Below are positions 24,840-33,419 of a stretch of 49,974 bases of DNA, in pieces (position 1 is the first letter of the stretch; every line of letters starts with the position of its first letter). This stretch comes from Candidatus Latescibacterota bacterium. Lineage in GTDB: Bacteria; JAAXHH01. The translations under genes were made by a program, and so were the position numbers. The notes under the pieces were generated by a model. The model was not told the origin of the DNA and made no database searches. It saw only the letters and a list, made by a program, of their open reading frames with translations. The DNA lies in NCBI GenBank assembly GCA_022821935.1, contig JAJECR010000159.1:1-49974 (forward strand), read 5' to 3'.

Positions 24840-24894
24840 CGCGGAGGAGTTGTAACGCGGAGGCGTTGTAACACAGAGGCGATGTAACTCGAAA
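24831..24894 (+). repeat. 16-bp tandem repeat starting at the recR stop codon
   Basis: Units are 24831-24846 and 24847-24862 (identical, GAGTTGTAACGCGGAG), 24863-24878 (two or three changes) and 24879-24894 (more diverged). The first unit contains the last codons and stop of recR. Each unit carries a GTAA. Confidence 0.85.
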
Positions 24895-24937
24895 CGGTAA
24901 TGCAATCGCCGGACCGTTCTACCGATCCCTTGTCACT

Positions 24938-25522
24938 ATGAATCTGCCAAACAAACTGACCATATTCCGCATCATCCTGAGTCCCATCTTCATGGTCTTC
25001 TTCCTGGTAGATACATTGTATACACGGTATATCGCCCTGGTGATCTTCATGATCGCTTCGCTGACCGATTTGTACGACGGTTACCTGGCCCGCAAGACCG
25101 GGGTGATCACCAGTTTCGGGAAGTTCATGGATCCCCTGGCGGACAAGATACTCACCTCCACCGCCCTGATCTGCTTCGCGTCCCTCGGCTACATCTACAC
25201 CTGGATGGTCCTGGTCATCATCGGGCGGGACTTCATCGTGACCGGCCTGCGGTGCATCGCGGCATACCGGGGGCTCCTGATCCTGCCGACCCAGGTCGCC
25301 AAGTGGAAGACGGCTTCCCAGATGGTGGTCATTGTAATTATCCTGCTCTACATCAACGTCCAGACGACCATGGTCGCCTACGGCCAGTGGAACGGGGAGT
25401 TCGACGATATCGCCTGGTGGGTGCTCAACGGAATGGTCTTCGTCTCCATGACGCTTACGGTCAGTTCCGGTCTCGACTATGTCGTCAAGAACCGGTCGAT
25501 CATCACCAGTCTGCTGAGGTAG
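24938..25522 (+). CDS. pgsA: CDP-diacylglycerol-glycerol-3-phosphate 3-phosphatidyltransferase
   Basis: Membrane enzyme that makes phosphatidylglycerophosphate from CDP-diacylglycerol. The 194-residue protein has the CDP-alcohol phosphotransferase motif, with DG at the start (DLYDGYLAR), then GKFMDPLADK supplying the two later Asp residues. About five hydrophobic helices are visible. N-terminal MNLPNKLTIFRI is the family start. pgpA, encoding the next step, begins 2 bp after its stop, so the two steps of phosphatidylglycerol synthesis are encoded side by side. Confidence 0.95.
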   Translation: MNLPNKLTIFRIILSPIFMVFFLVDTLYTRYIALVIFMIASLTDLYDGYLARKTGVITSFGKFMDPLADKILTSTALICFASLGYIYTWMVLVIIGRDFIVTGLRCIAAYRGLLILPTQVAKWKTASQMVVIVIILLYINVQTTMVAYGQWNGEFDDIAWWVLNGMVFVSMTLTVSSGLDYVVKNRSIITSLLR

Positions 25523-25524
25523 GC

Positions 25525-25992
25525 ATGCGCGCCCTGATCATTCTGCTGTCGACCGGATGTTACGTCGGCTACACGCCCCGCGCGCCCGGCACGGCAGGCA
25601 GCGTGCTGGGACTCGGACTGGCCTGGGCGCTGACAGGTCCCCTCGGCCTGTCCCTTCCTTATTATCTGTTGGTTACCGCAGCCCTGTTCCTCCTCGGCGT
25701 CTGGGTATCGGGCCGTGCGGAACCGCTGTTCGGTCACGACGGACCGGAGATCGTGATCGACGAGATTGGCGGGGTCCTGATCGTCTTCCTGATCGTCTTC
25801 TCCGGCATGCCGCTCGATCTCTTCACGGTCGTTGCCGGCTTCGTCCTTTTTCGCGTACTGGACATCTGGAAGCCCTTTCCCTGCGACCTGACGCAGCGTC
25901 TTCCCGGCGGCCTGGGGGTCATGATGGACGACGCCGTTGCCGCGGTCTATACCTATCTCCTGTTATTGCTCACGGGATGGCTTCTGTTATGA
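25525..25992 (+). CDS. pgpA: Phosphatidylglycerophosphatase A
   Basis: Membrane phosphatase that dephosphorylates phosphatidylglycerophosphate to phosphatidylglycerol. The 155-residue protein carries the family motifs GYTPRAPGTAGS, IVIDEIGG (the acidic catalytic site), RVLDIWKPFP and GGLGVMMDDAVA, and about four hydrophobic segments. The ATG follows the pgsA stop by 2 bp. The stop overlaps the cinA start by 4 bp (ATGA), indicating coupled translation. Confidence 0.93.
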   Translation: MRALIILLSTGCYVGYTPRAPGTAGSVLGLGLAWALTGPLGLSLPYYLLVTAALFLLGVWVSGRAEPLFGHDGPEIVIDEIGGVLIVFLIVFSGMPLDLFTVVAGFVLFRVLDIWKPFPCDLTQRLPGGLGVMMDDAVAAVYTYLLLLLTGWLLL

Positions 25993-27281
25993 AATCCGCC
26001 GCGATCATCACGATCGGCGACGAGCTGCTCTATGGTTCCGTGGTCGATACCAACGCCGCCTATATCGGCCAGCGCATGACGGAAGCCGGCATCGAACCGG
26101 TCTGTTCCATGACCGTGGGAGACGAGGGTTCCCGTATCGGCCAGGCACTCGACGTCGTGTGCCGCCAGGCGGACGTGGTACTCGTCACGGGCGGACTCGG
26201 ACCGACCCACGACGACGTGACCAAGTCCGTCATCGCGGAGGCGATCGGCCAGGACCTGGTCTTTCATCCCGATATACTGGACACGGTGGAAGCCATGTTC
26301 ACCCAACGGGGCATGGATATGCCGGAGTCGAACCGCATCCAGGCCTATATGCCCAGGGACGCGGAGGTCCTCGACAATCCCGTCGGCACGGCGCCCGGTT
26401 TCCTGGTGCGCCATCACCGCGCGGAGGTTTTCGTCATGCCGGGCGTTCCCCGCGAGATGAAAAAGATGCTGAACGAACAGGTCCTGCCCCGGCTGAAGGA
26501 GCGCGCCGCGGGCAGGGTCATCCTGCACCGGTGGGTCCGCACGACGGGGATCGGCGAATCGAGTCTTTCCCTGATCATCGGCGATGTCATTGAGGAGGCG
26601 GAGGACGTCAAGATAGCCTCCCTGCCCCAGGAAACCGGCGTCAACCTGCGTCTCACGGCCGAGGGCCGAACCGGGGAAGAAGCCTGGGCGCGTATCGAGG
26701 CCGTTGAATCCAGGATGGTTGCCCGGGCCGGCGAGCATATCTACGGCATGGACGACGATACCCTCGAAGAGGTGGTGGGACGCCTGCTCCGGGAAGCCGG
26801 CGCGACGGTGGCGGTCGCCGAATCCTGCACCGGCGGTCTCGTGGCTTCCCGCATGACCGACGTGCCGGGCAGTTCCGATTACCTTTTGGAAGGGGTCGTA
26901 TCTTATAGCAACGCCGCCAAAATGGCGCGCCTGGAGGTTCCGGTCGGGACGATCGACCGGCACGGCGCGGTCAGCGCGGAAACGGCGGCCGCCATGGCCC
27001 AGGGCGTGCGGCAAACTAGCGGCGCCACCTACGGCCTTTCCACGACTGGTGTGGCGGGGCCCGGCGGCGGGACGCCGGAAAAGCCCGTCGGCCTGGTCTA
27101 CCTGGGTCTGGCCGCGGCGGAAGGCGTCGAGACGCGGAAACTCATGCTGGGTCCGGACCGGCACGTCAACAAGACGCGCGCCGCCCTGGCCGCCCTGAAC
27201 CTGCTTCGGCTGGCGCTCACCCGCGCCGGCTGCCTTGAACCTGCTTCGGCCGGCGCTCAACCAGCACCGCCGGGGAACTGA
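25989..27281 (+). CDS. cinA: CinA family nicotinamide mononucleotide deamidase / competence-damage protein
   Basis: Two-domain protein of 430 residues. The N-terminal MoCF-like domain (about 1-170) has IITIGDELLYG, VTGGLGPTHDD and VMPGVPREM. The C-terminal amidohydrolase domain (about 255-410) has VAVAESCTGGLVASRMTD and STTGVAGPGGGTPEKPVGLVY, the NMN deamidase motifs. It probably recycles NMN in the pyridine nucleotide cycle. The start overlaps pgpA by 4 bp. The last 25 or so residues are encoded by a 40-bp-period direct repeat (27196-27261) and are probably a recent extension. Confidence 0.94.
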   Translation: MKSAAIITIGDELLYGSVVDTNAAYIGQRMTEAGIEPVCSMTVGDEGSRIGQALDVVCRQADVVLVTGGLGPTHDDVTKSVIAEAIGQDLVFHPDILDTVEAMFTQRGMDMPESNRIQAYMPRDAEVLDNPVGTAPGFLVRHHRAEVFVMPGVPREMKKMLNEQVLPRLKERAAGRVILHRWVRTTGIGESSLSLIIGDVIEEAEDVKIASLPQETGVNLRLTAEGRTGEEAWARIEAVESRMVARAGEHIYGMDDDTLEEVVGRLLREAGATVAVAESCTGGLVASRMTDVPGSSDYLLEGVVSYSNAAKMARLEVPVGTIDRHGAVSAETAAAMAQGVRQTSGATYGLSTTGVAGPGGGTPEKPVGLVYLGLAAAEGVETRKLMLGPDRHVNKTRAALAALNLLRLALTRAGCLEPASAGAQPAPPGN

Positions 27282-27360
27282 ATGCGCCGTTGGCGCTCAT
27301 CCGCGCCGCCGGAGTGAACTGAACGCGTCGCCGGGAAACTGAATCCCCGTTGGCGCCGTA
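27196..27360 (+). repeat. Degenerate repeat patch over the cinA 3' end and following gap
   Basis: TGAACCTGCTTCGG plus a GGCGCTCA-containing tail occurs at 27196 and 27236 (40-bp period). A related GTTGGCGCTCATCCGCGCC occurs near 27289. GGAACTGAA, TGAACTGAA and GAAACTGAA follow at about 27274, 27314 and 27335. The copies extend from coding into non-coding sequence. Confidence 0.6.
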
Positions 27361-27372
27361 GAAAGGCTATCG

Positions 27373-27927
27373 ATGCGCACGTTTATTGCCGTGGAAGTAC
27401 CGGACGCCATAAAGGAACGGATCGCGGAGCTGGAAAATCGATTAAAGGGGACAGGAACCGATATCAAGTGGGTCGATCCGGGCAATATCCACATTACGCT
27501 GAAGTTCCTTGGCAATGTCGAGACGCACCAGCCGGCAACGATTCGGGACGGACTGCGCGAGGCCCTGGATTCGACAGACCCCTTCGCCCTGACGCTCGGA
27601 CGCGTGGGGGCGTTCCCGGACATGAACCGGCCCCGCGTCTTCTGGGTTTCCGTCGATGCGGGCAGGGACAAACTGACCACCATGCAGCAGCGCATCGAAA
27701 GCGAAATGCACGCCCGCGGCTTCGTTCGCGAGGAGAGGCCCTTTTCGCCGCACCTGACCATCGGCAGGGTACGGTCGCCCCGGGGCCTGGCAAAGCTGAC
27801 GGAACTGGTCCAGGGCACGGAATTCGAGACCGAACCGTTCCCGGTGACGCGCGTGGCGGTGGTGAAGAGCGACCTGCAGCCGGACGGACCGGTCTACACG
27901 GTAATCGATCACGTCGAACTGGATTGA
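27373..27927 (+). CDS. thpR: RNA 2',3'-cyclic phosphodiesterase
   Basis: 2H-phosphoesterase of 184 residues that opens 2',3'-cyclic phosphate ends of RNA. The two catalytic HxTx motifs are HITL (His40) and HLTI (His127). The N-terminus MRTFIAVEVPD is typical of the LigT/ThpR family. It sits in the common cinA-thpR-(recA)-recX-alaS neighbourhood, but recX begins 2 bp after its stop and recA is missing here. Confidence 0.93.
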   Translation: MRTFIAVEVPDAIKERIAELENRLKGTGTDIKWVDPGNIHITLKFLGNVETHQPATIRDGLREALDSTDPFALTLGRVGAFPDMNRPRVFWVSVDAGRDKLTTMQQRIESEMHARGFVREERPFSPHLTIGRVRSPRGLAKLTELVQGTEFETEPFPVTRVAVVKSDLQPDGPVYTVIDHVELD

Positions 27928-27929
27928 CT

Positions 27930-28580
27930 ATGCCGACCATTACGGAAATCAGCAATCCGGGAAGCGGAAGGCGGCGGGAACGCAAGGTCACGATCGACGA
28001 TGGGCGTACGTTGACCATCACGGAAGAAACCTATGTCCGATTCGGTCTGGCCGGCGGCCAGGCGATGGACGCTGAGCGGCTGCGGGAAATGGAGCTGGCC
28101 GACGGCGTAGCCCGGGCCATGATGGAAGCACACCGGCTCATCGACCACCGCATGCGCACCCGGCGCGAACTGGCCGTTAGACTCAGGTCCCGGGGCCGGC
28201 CGGAAGACGTCATTGCGGCGGTGCTGGACCGGCTCGAGAACGCGGGATTGATCGACGATGGACGCTTTGCCCGCCAGTGGATCGACGAACGCATCCGAAG
28301 CCGTCCGGTGGGCCTGTCCCTGCTGCGCCGGGAGTTGAGGCAGAAAGGGATTGACGCCGAAGTAATCGAAACCGCCCTCGAGGAAAGTGCATCCGGCGAG
28401 GAGGAAACCGGGCGGGCCTACGAGGTGCTTCGCCGGCAGATTTATCGGTACGCCCGCCTCGACCGCGACGCGGCGCACCGGCGCATGGTCGCCTTCCTGG
28501 GACGGCGGGGGTTCGGACAGGATGTCATCTACGACGTCGTCCATCGCGTGCTGGACGAGATTGAGGAGTCCGAAAATTGA
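27930..28580 (+). CDS. recX: RecX family regulatory protein
   Basis: Modulator of RecA filaments, 216 residues, all-helical. It has the family patterns LIDHRMRTRRELAVRLRSRG (first three-helix repeat), VLDRLENAGLIDDGRFARQW, LLRRELRQKGI and the C-terminal repeat MVAFLGRRGFGQDVIYDVV. Its N-terminal 45 residues resemble the beta-strand preface seen in longer RecX proteins. The ATG is 2 bp after the thpR stop, and its TGA overlaps the TTG of alaS (TTGA). recA would often be directly upstream but is absent. Confidence 0.88.
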   Translation: MPTITEISNPGSGRRRERKVTIDDGRTLTITEETYVRFGLAGGQAMDAERLREMELADGVARAMMEAHRLIDHRMRTRRELAVRLRSRGRPEDVIAAVLDRLENAGLIDDGRFARQWIDERIRSRPVGLSLLRRELRQKGIDAEVIETALEESASGEEETGRAYEVLRRQIYRYARLDRDAAHRRMVAFLGRRGFGQDVIYDVVHRVLDEIEESEN

Positions 28581-31246
28581 CCGGAGCTGAACTGCGCAGA
28601 TCGTTTACGGGTTTTTTTGCCGACCGTGACCACACCGTCGTACCAAGTGCCAGTGTGGTGCCCTGGGACGATCCGACCCTGCTGTTCACGAACGCGGGGA
28701 TGAACCAGTTCAAGGACGTTTTTCTGGGACGGAGCACCCGGGACTACGTGCGCGCAGTGGATTACCAGAAGTGTATCCGGGCCGGGGGAAAGCACAACGA
28801 CCTGGAGGACGTGGGCAGATCGCCCATTCACCAGACCTTTTTCGAAATGCTGGGGAACTGGTCCTTCGGCGACTACTACAAGGAAGAAGCCATAGTCTGG
28901 GCCTGGGAACTGTTGACCGAAGTATGGGGACTGCCCGCCGACCGGCTCTGGGCAACCGTGTTCCGGGAGGACGACGAAGCCGAACTGCTCTGGCAGCGGC
29001 ACACCGACATGCCCGCCGACCGCATACTCCGTTTCGACGAAAAGGACAACTTCTGGGAAATGGGCGAGACCGGTCCCTGCGGCCCCAACTCGGAAATCCA
29101 CTATGACCTCGGACCGGAATGGTGCGATCGGGGAGACGGCACGGACCAGATCTGCGAGGTCAACGGGGACTGCGGGCGATTCGTGGAAATCTGGAACCTG
29201 GTCTTCATTCAGTACAATCGGGGAAGCGACGGCGTGCTGACCCCCCTGCCCGCCTGCCACGTGGATACCGGGATGGGGTTGGAACGCGTGCTCAGCATCC
29301 TGCAGGGCGTGGACTCGAACTACGAGACCGACGTGTTCCAGCCGCTGATGAATCACATCGGAGAACTGTCGGAACGTCCCTACGCGGAGGGAGATACGGC
29401 CGTGGCCTATCGCGTGCTCGCCGATCACGTCCGGTCCCTGGCTTTCGCCATTGCCGACGGCGCCCTGCCCTCCAATGAAGGGCGCGGCTACGTGCTGCGC
29501 CGGATCCTTCGCCGCGCGGCGCGGTACGGCCGCACGCTCGGTCTGACCGATCCCTTCCTCTACCGGCTTGTGTCGACGCTTACCGAACAGATGGGCGAAG
29601 CCTACCCGGAACTCCTGCCTGCACAGGAGAAAGTGCAGGCCGTGGTCCGATCCGAGGAGGAAGCCTTCGGCCGTACGCTCGATCACGGGCTCGAGCTCTT
29701 CGAGGGTATGGTGGAACGGGCCGAGGCGGAAGGACGGCGCGAGATCCGGGGTGAAGAGGCCTTCAAGTTATACGATACGTACGGCTTTCCCCTGGACCTG
29801 ACGCAACTTATGGCCGGCGAACGAGACCTGACCGTGGACCTGGCCGGGTTCGAGGCGGAGATGGAGGCGCAGCGGACGCGGTCCAGGGCGGGCGGGAAGG
29901 CGGTCGATGCGAGGGGGACGGGTGCTGCCGGACGGGCGACAGGTACATCATCGGGCGCTTCGCCGGGTACTACGGCGGGAGCGGTCTCCGGACCGACCCG
30001 TTTCGTCGGCTACGAAACGCTTTCATCAGACCGAACTCCTGTGGTCGCCTGTGCTAACGGGGACGTCGTACTCGCTGAAACCCCCTTTTACGCGGAATCG
30101 GGCGGACAGGTGGGCGACACTGGTTGGCTGGAGACGGAGGCGGGCGACCGGATCGCCGTGCTGGACGCCACGCGGGACGGCGACACGGTGATTCACCAGT
30201 GTGAACCGGACGGCGCATCGGGTCTCGAACCCGGAATGGCCGTAGCCGCGCACGTCGATAAGGCGCGCAGGCAATCCATCATGCGGAACCACACGGCGAC
30301 CCACCTGCTCCACGCCGTGCTGCGGGAAACCCTGGGCGCGCACGTGGAGCAGCGAGGCTCCGTGGTCGACCCGGACCGGCTTCGATTCGACTTCGCCCAT
30401 TTCGGCGCCGTCACCCGGGACGAACTGGACGCCATCGAGCGCGGGGTCAACGAACTCATCTGGCGGAACATCGGCGTCGAGTGGTTCGAAACCGACCTGG
30501 AAGACGCCAGGAGCCGGGGCGCCATGGCGCTATTCACGGAAAAATACGACGACCGGGTGCGCGTGGTGCGCATCGGGGACGTGAGCATGGAGCTTTGCGG
30601 GGGCACGCACCTGGCCGCCACGGGCGGGATTGGTATGTTCCGGCTGGTACGCGAATCGGGCATCGCCGCCGGCGAGCGGCGCATCGAGGCGTTGACCGGT
30701 ACCGCCGCGTACGAGGCCGTCAAGCGGGACGAAGGTCTCATTGCCGAGACCGCGGAGACCCTCAAGTGCGAGCCCGATGATCTGGCCAGAAAGGCCGGAG
30801 ACCTGAACGCGCGGGTCCGGGATCTCGAACGACACGTCCGCGAGCTGAGCACGGATTCCGCGCGGAACTGGATCGACGACCTGGTCGGCGGCGCCGTGGA
30901 GGCTGGCGGCGTCTCCGTGGCCGCGGGCCGCGTGGCGTGTCCGGACATCGATACCCTGCGCGCCATGGGAGACACGGTGCGCGAACGCCTCGCCAGCGCA
31001 GCGGTGGGTGTACTCTTCGCAAGCTTCGACGAAAGGCCCGTCTGCATCGTCGTGGTCACCGATGCCGCGATCTCCGAGTACGGACTCCACGCGGGCAAAC
31101 TGGCGCGGGACGTGGCCGCCTTCATCGGCGGCGGCGGCGGCGGGAAGGCCCACATGGCGCAAGCCGGGGGGAAGGACGCGTCCCGGATCGATGAAGCGGT
31201 GGCGCAGGCGCCCGGGGTCGTTGAGAACCACCTGCAAGGCGCCTGA
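28577..31246 (+). CDS. alaS: Alanine-tRNA ligase
   Basis: Class II aminoacyl-tRNA synthetase of 889 residues, full length for the family. The catalytic core begins FFADRDHTVVPSASVVPWDD and FTNAGMNQFKDVFLG (motif 1 region), with GPCGPNSEIHYD and GLERVLSILQG following. The editing domain has HTATHLLHAVLRETLG and the CGGTHLAATG metal site, and the C-terminal DHHA1 domain ends with a Gly-rich IGGGGGGKAHMAQAGG. The TTG start, in the TTGA overlap with recX, is supported by GGAG 8 nt upstream. Residues about 434-475 are a low-complexity Ala/Gly/Ser/Thr insertion before the editing domain. Confidence 0.97.
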   Translation: MTGAELRRSFTGFFADRDHTVVPSASVVPWDDPTLLFTNAGMNQFKDVFLGRSTRDYVRAVDYQKCIRAGGKHNDLEDVGRSPIHQTFFEMLGNWSFGDYYKEEAIVWAWELLTEVWGLPADRLWATVFREDDEAELLWQRHTDMPADRILRFDEKDNFWEMGETGPCGPNSEIHYDLGPEWCDRGDGTDQICEVNGDCGRFVEIWNLVFIQYNRGSDGVLTPLPACHVDTGMGLERVLSILQGVDSNYETDVFQPLMNHIGELSERPYAEGDTAVAYRVLADHVRSLAFAIADGALPSNEGRGYVLRRILRRAARYGRTLGLTDPFLYRLVSTLTEQMGEAYPELLPAQEKVQAVVRSEEEAFGRTLDHGLELFEGMVERAEAEGRREIRGEEAFKLYDTYGFPLDLTQLMAGERDLTVDLAGFEAEMEAQRTRSRAGGKAVDARGTGAAGRATGTSSGASPGTTAGAVSGPTRFVGYETLSSDRTPVVACANGDVVLAETPFYAESGGQVGDTGWLETEAGDRIAVLDATRDGDTVIHQCEPDGASGLEPGMAVAAHVDKARRQSIMRNHTATHLLHAVLRETLGAHVEQRGSVVDPDRLRFDFAHFGAVTRDELDAIERGVNELIWRNIGVEWFETDLEDARSRGAMALFTEKYDDRVRVVRIGDVSMELCGGTHLAATGGIGMFRLVRESGIAAGERRIEALTGTAAYEAVKRDEGLIAETAETLKCEPDDLARKAGDLNARVRDLERHVRELSTDSARNWIDDLVGGAVEAGGVSVAAGRVACPDIDTLRAMGDTVRERLASAAVGVLFASFDERPVCIVVVTDAAISEYGLHAGKLARDVAAFIGGGGGGKAHMAQAGGKDASRIDEAVAQAPGVVENHLQGA

Positions 31247-31448
31247 CCTGCCGGGAACACGAAGAGGCCGGAAGCCCAGGTTCCGAGTATACTGGCCGGC
31301 AACCTGACGAGCCGGCCGCCCTGGTCCCGGGTACACCGGGCGCAAGCGTCGACGACGACTCGGTTCCGGACACGTACCGGATAACCAGGCGCGTTTCGGG
31401 ACCTCGACTCGGTCTACTCGATCCGGGACAAGAGATCGGCACGGATTC

Positions 31449-32357
31449 ATGCGCATTCTCATAACAGGCGCTCGCGGACAACTGGGTACGGACCTGCGGC
31501 GTTCGCTGACGGAACACGAGCTCGTTCCCTGTACCCGGGATGAACTCGACGTTACCGAAAAGCACCGGGTATACGGCCTGCTGAATGACCACCGGCCCGA
31601 CGCGGTGATCAATACCGCCGCGTACCACCGGGTCGACGAATGCGAGTCGCACCCCGACTGGACATTCGCCGTCAACGCCTTCGGACCCTGGCACCTTGCC
31701 GCGGCCTGCCGCATGTACGGGGCGAAACTGGTGCATATCAGCACGAATTTCGTCTTCGACGGCGAGGCGGACCGGCCGTACACGGAAGATGACCTGCCCC
31801 TGCCCCTGAACGTGTACGGCACGTCCAAGCTGTCCGGGGAACACCTGGTGCGGTCCACCTGGGACCGTCATTTCATCATCCGGACCACCGGACTGTTCGG
31901 TTTTTCCGGCGGAGGCGGAAAGGGGTACAACTTCATCGAGGCTATGATCCGGGCGGGCATGGAAAGACGGGAGGTGGTCGTGGTGAGCGACCAGGTGATG
32001 GCGCCCACGGCGACGGCGGACCTGGCCCGGGCGCTGGCGGAACTCGTTACAACCGATACCTATGGCACATACCATGTGACCAGCGGCGGCGCGTGCTCCT
32101 ACTTCGAGTTCGCGCGGACCATCTACCGGAAGATGGGGATCGACGCGGTAGTGAAACCCACGTCCACCGAAGCCTACGGCGCGCCGGCCGCACGGCCCCC
32201 GTACACGGTGCTGGACAACAGCCGCATCCAGTCCCTGGGTATCGCGGAGATGCCCGACTGGGAAGACGCCCTCGACGGCTATTTGGCGCAAAGGTCGGCG
32301 GCCAAGGACCAGGCGGCGGTGAGAAAACGGTCGGCGGCGACAGAACGATCGGCATGA
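31449..32357 (+). CDS. RmlD-like dTDP-4-dehydrorhamnose reductase family protein
   Basis: Short-chain-dehydrogenase-type NAD(P)-dependent sugar-nucleotide reductase of 302 residues. It shows the nucleotide loop ITGARGQLGTDL, INTAAYHRVDECE, the STNFVFDG strand (usually STDYVFDG), the catalytic Tyr-x3-Lys in YGTSKLSGE, and RTTGLFG. The family reduces dTDP-4-keto-rhamnose, but the substrate may differ since no other dTDP-rhamnose genes are near. Its neighbours, hddA and gmhA, suggest surface-polysaccharide sugar synthesis. The C-terminal 20 residues are Lys/Arg/Ala-rich and repetitive. The preceding 200-bp gap (31247-31448) shows no gene. Confidence 0.88.
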   Translation: MRILITGARGQLGTDLRRSLTEHELVPCTRDELDVTEKHRVYGLLNDHRPDAVINTAAYHRVDECESHPDWTFAVNAFGPWHLAAACRMYGAKLVHISTNFVFDGEADRPYTEDDLPLPLNVYGTSKLSGEHLVRSTWDRHFIIRTTGLFGFSGGGGKGYNFIEAMIRAGMERREVVVVSDQVMAPTATADLARALAELVTTDTYGTYHVTSGGACSYFEFARTIYRKMGIDAVVKPTSTEAYGAPAARPPYTVLDNSRIQSLGIAEMPDWEDALDGYLAQRSAAKDQAAVRKRSAATERSA

Positions 32358-32361
32358 ACCC

Positions 32362-33336
32362 ATGATCATAACCCAGACGCCCCTGCGTATCAGTTTCGCC
32401 GGCGGGCTCACGGATTTCGCCGATTTCTACACGCGGGAAGACGGCCTGGTCGTCAGTGCGGCCATCGACAAGTATATCTTCGTCATCATCAACGAACGGT
32501 TCGACGACCGGATCTACATCAACTATTCGAAGCGGGAGGCCGTCGATCATCCCGACGAGATAGAGCACGATTTGATCCGGGAAGCCTTGCGGCTCACCGG
32601 CGTGACCCGGGGCGTGGAAATCACGACGCTGACGGACATCCCCTCCGAAGGCTCGGGCCTGGGGTCCTCGAGCAGCATTACAGTGGGCCTGCTGAACGCC
32701 CTGTATACCTATTGCGGCAATCCCCAGCCCACGGAGAAACTGGCGCGGGACGCCTGCGAGATCGAGATCGACCGGTGCGGCCAGCCCATTGGGAAACAGG
32801 ACCAGTATATCGCGGCCTACGGCGGCCTGCGCGGGTTCACTTTCAGACCCGGCGGCGTGGAGGTGGAACGCCTCGGCCTTGCAAACGGCCACGCGGAACG
32901 GCTGAGCGACAGCCTGATGCTATTCTACACCAACAAGACGCGCAAGGCGGAAACCGTACTGCGCGAGCAGAAGGCGAATATGACCACTAAGTTCGCCCTC
33001 CTGAAAGAGATCAAGTCCGTGGCGGAAAGCACGCGGGACGCCCTCACCTCCGGCTGCGTCGACCGCATGGGCGAATTGCTGGACCGGGGCTGGACGTGGA
33101 AGTACCGGATGTCCGGACTGGTGAGCAACGCCGAGATCGACGCCATGTACCGGAAGGCTAGGGACGCCGGCGCCACGGGCGGCAAGGTATGCGGCGCGGG
33201 CGGCGGCGGCTTCCTGCTCCTGTTCTGTCCTCCCCCGTCCCGGTCGCGGGTCCGCGAAGCGCTTTCCGATTACAGGGAACTGCCCTTCAACCTGGAGCGG
33301 GACGGCACCAGGGTGATCTTCAACATGCGGAGGTAG
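32362..33336 (+). CDS. hddA: GHMP kinase, D-glycero-alpha-D-manno-heptose 7-phosphate kinase type
   Basis: Sugar kinase of 324 residues. N-terminal TPLRISFAGGLTDFADFY, the ATP loop EGSGLGSSSSITVGLLNAL and C-terminal GGKVCGAGGGGFLLLF are diagnostic for the HddA group, which phosphorylates heptose 7-phosphate at C1 on the way to GDP-heptose. It begins 4 bp after the RmlD-like gene and is followed by gmhA, which makes its substrate. The next pathway genes (phosphatase, guanylyltransferase) are not in the window. Confidence 0.88.
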   Translation: MIITQTPLRISFAGGLTDFADFYTREDGLVVSAAIDKYIFVIINERFDDRIYINYSKREAVDHPDEIEHDLIREALRLTGVTRGVEITTLTDIPSEGSGLGSSSSITVGLLNALYTYCGNPQPTEKLARDACEIEIDRCGQPIGKQDQYIAAYGGLRGFTFRPGGVEVERLGLANGHAERLSDSLMLFYTNKTRKAETVLREQKANMTTKFALLKEIKSVAESTRDALTSGCVDRMGELLDRGWTWKYRMSGLVSNAEIDAMYRKARDAGATGGKVCGAGGGGFLLLFCPPPSRSRVREALSDYRELPFNLERDGTRVIFNMRR

Positions 33337-33343
33337 GCACCCA

Positions 33344-33419
33344 ATGATCCGCGAATACCTCGACCGGACGCGGGAGGTCTGATGATCCGCGAATATCTCG
33401 ACTGGACGCGGGAGGTCTG
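33344..33419 (+). repeat. 38-bp tandem duplication of the gmhA start region
   Basis: Copy 1 is 33344-33381 and copy 2 is 33382-33419, with two C/T differences. Copy 2 is the real gmhA N-terminus. Copy 1 still has an ATG and encodes 12 codons (MIREYLDRTREV) ending in a TGA that overlaps the gmhA ATG by one base. Confidence 0.95.
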
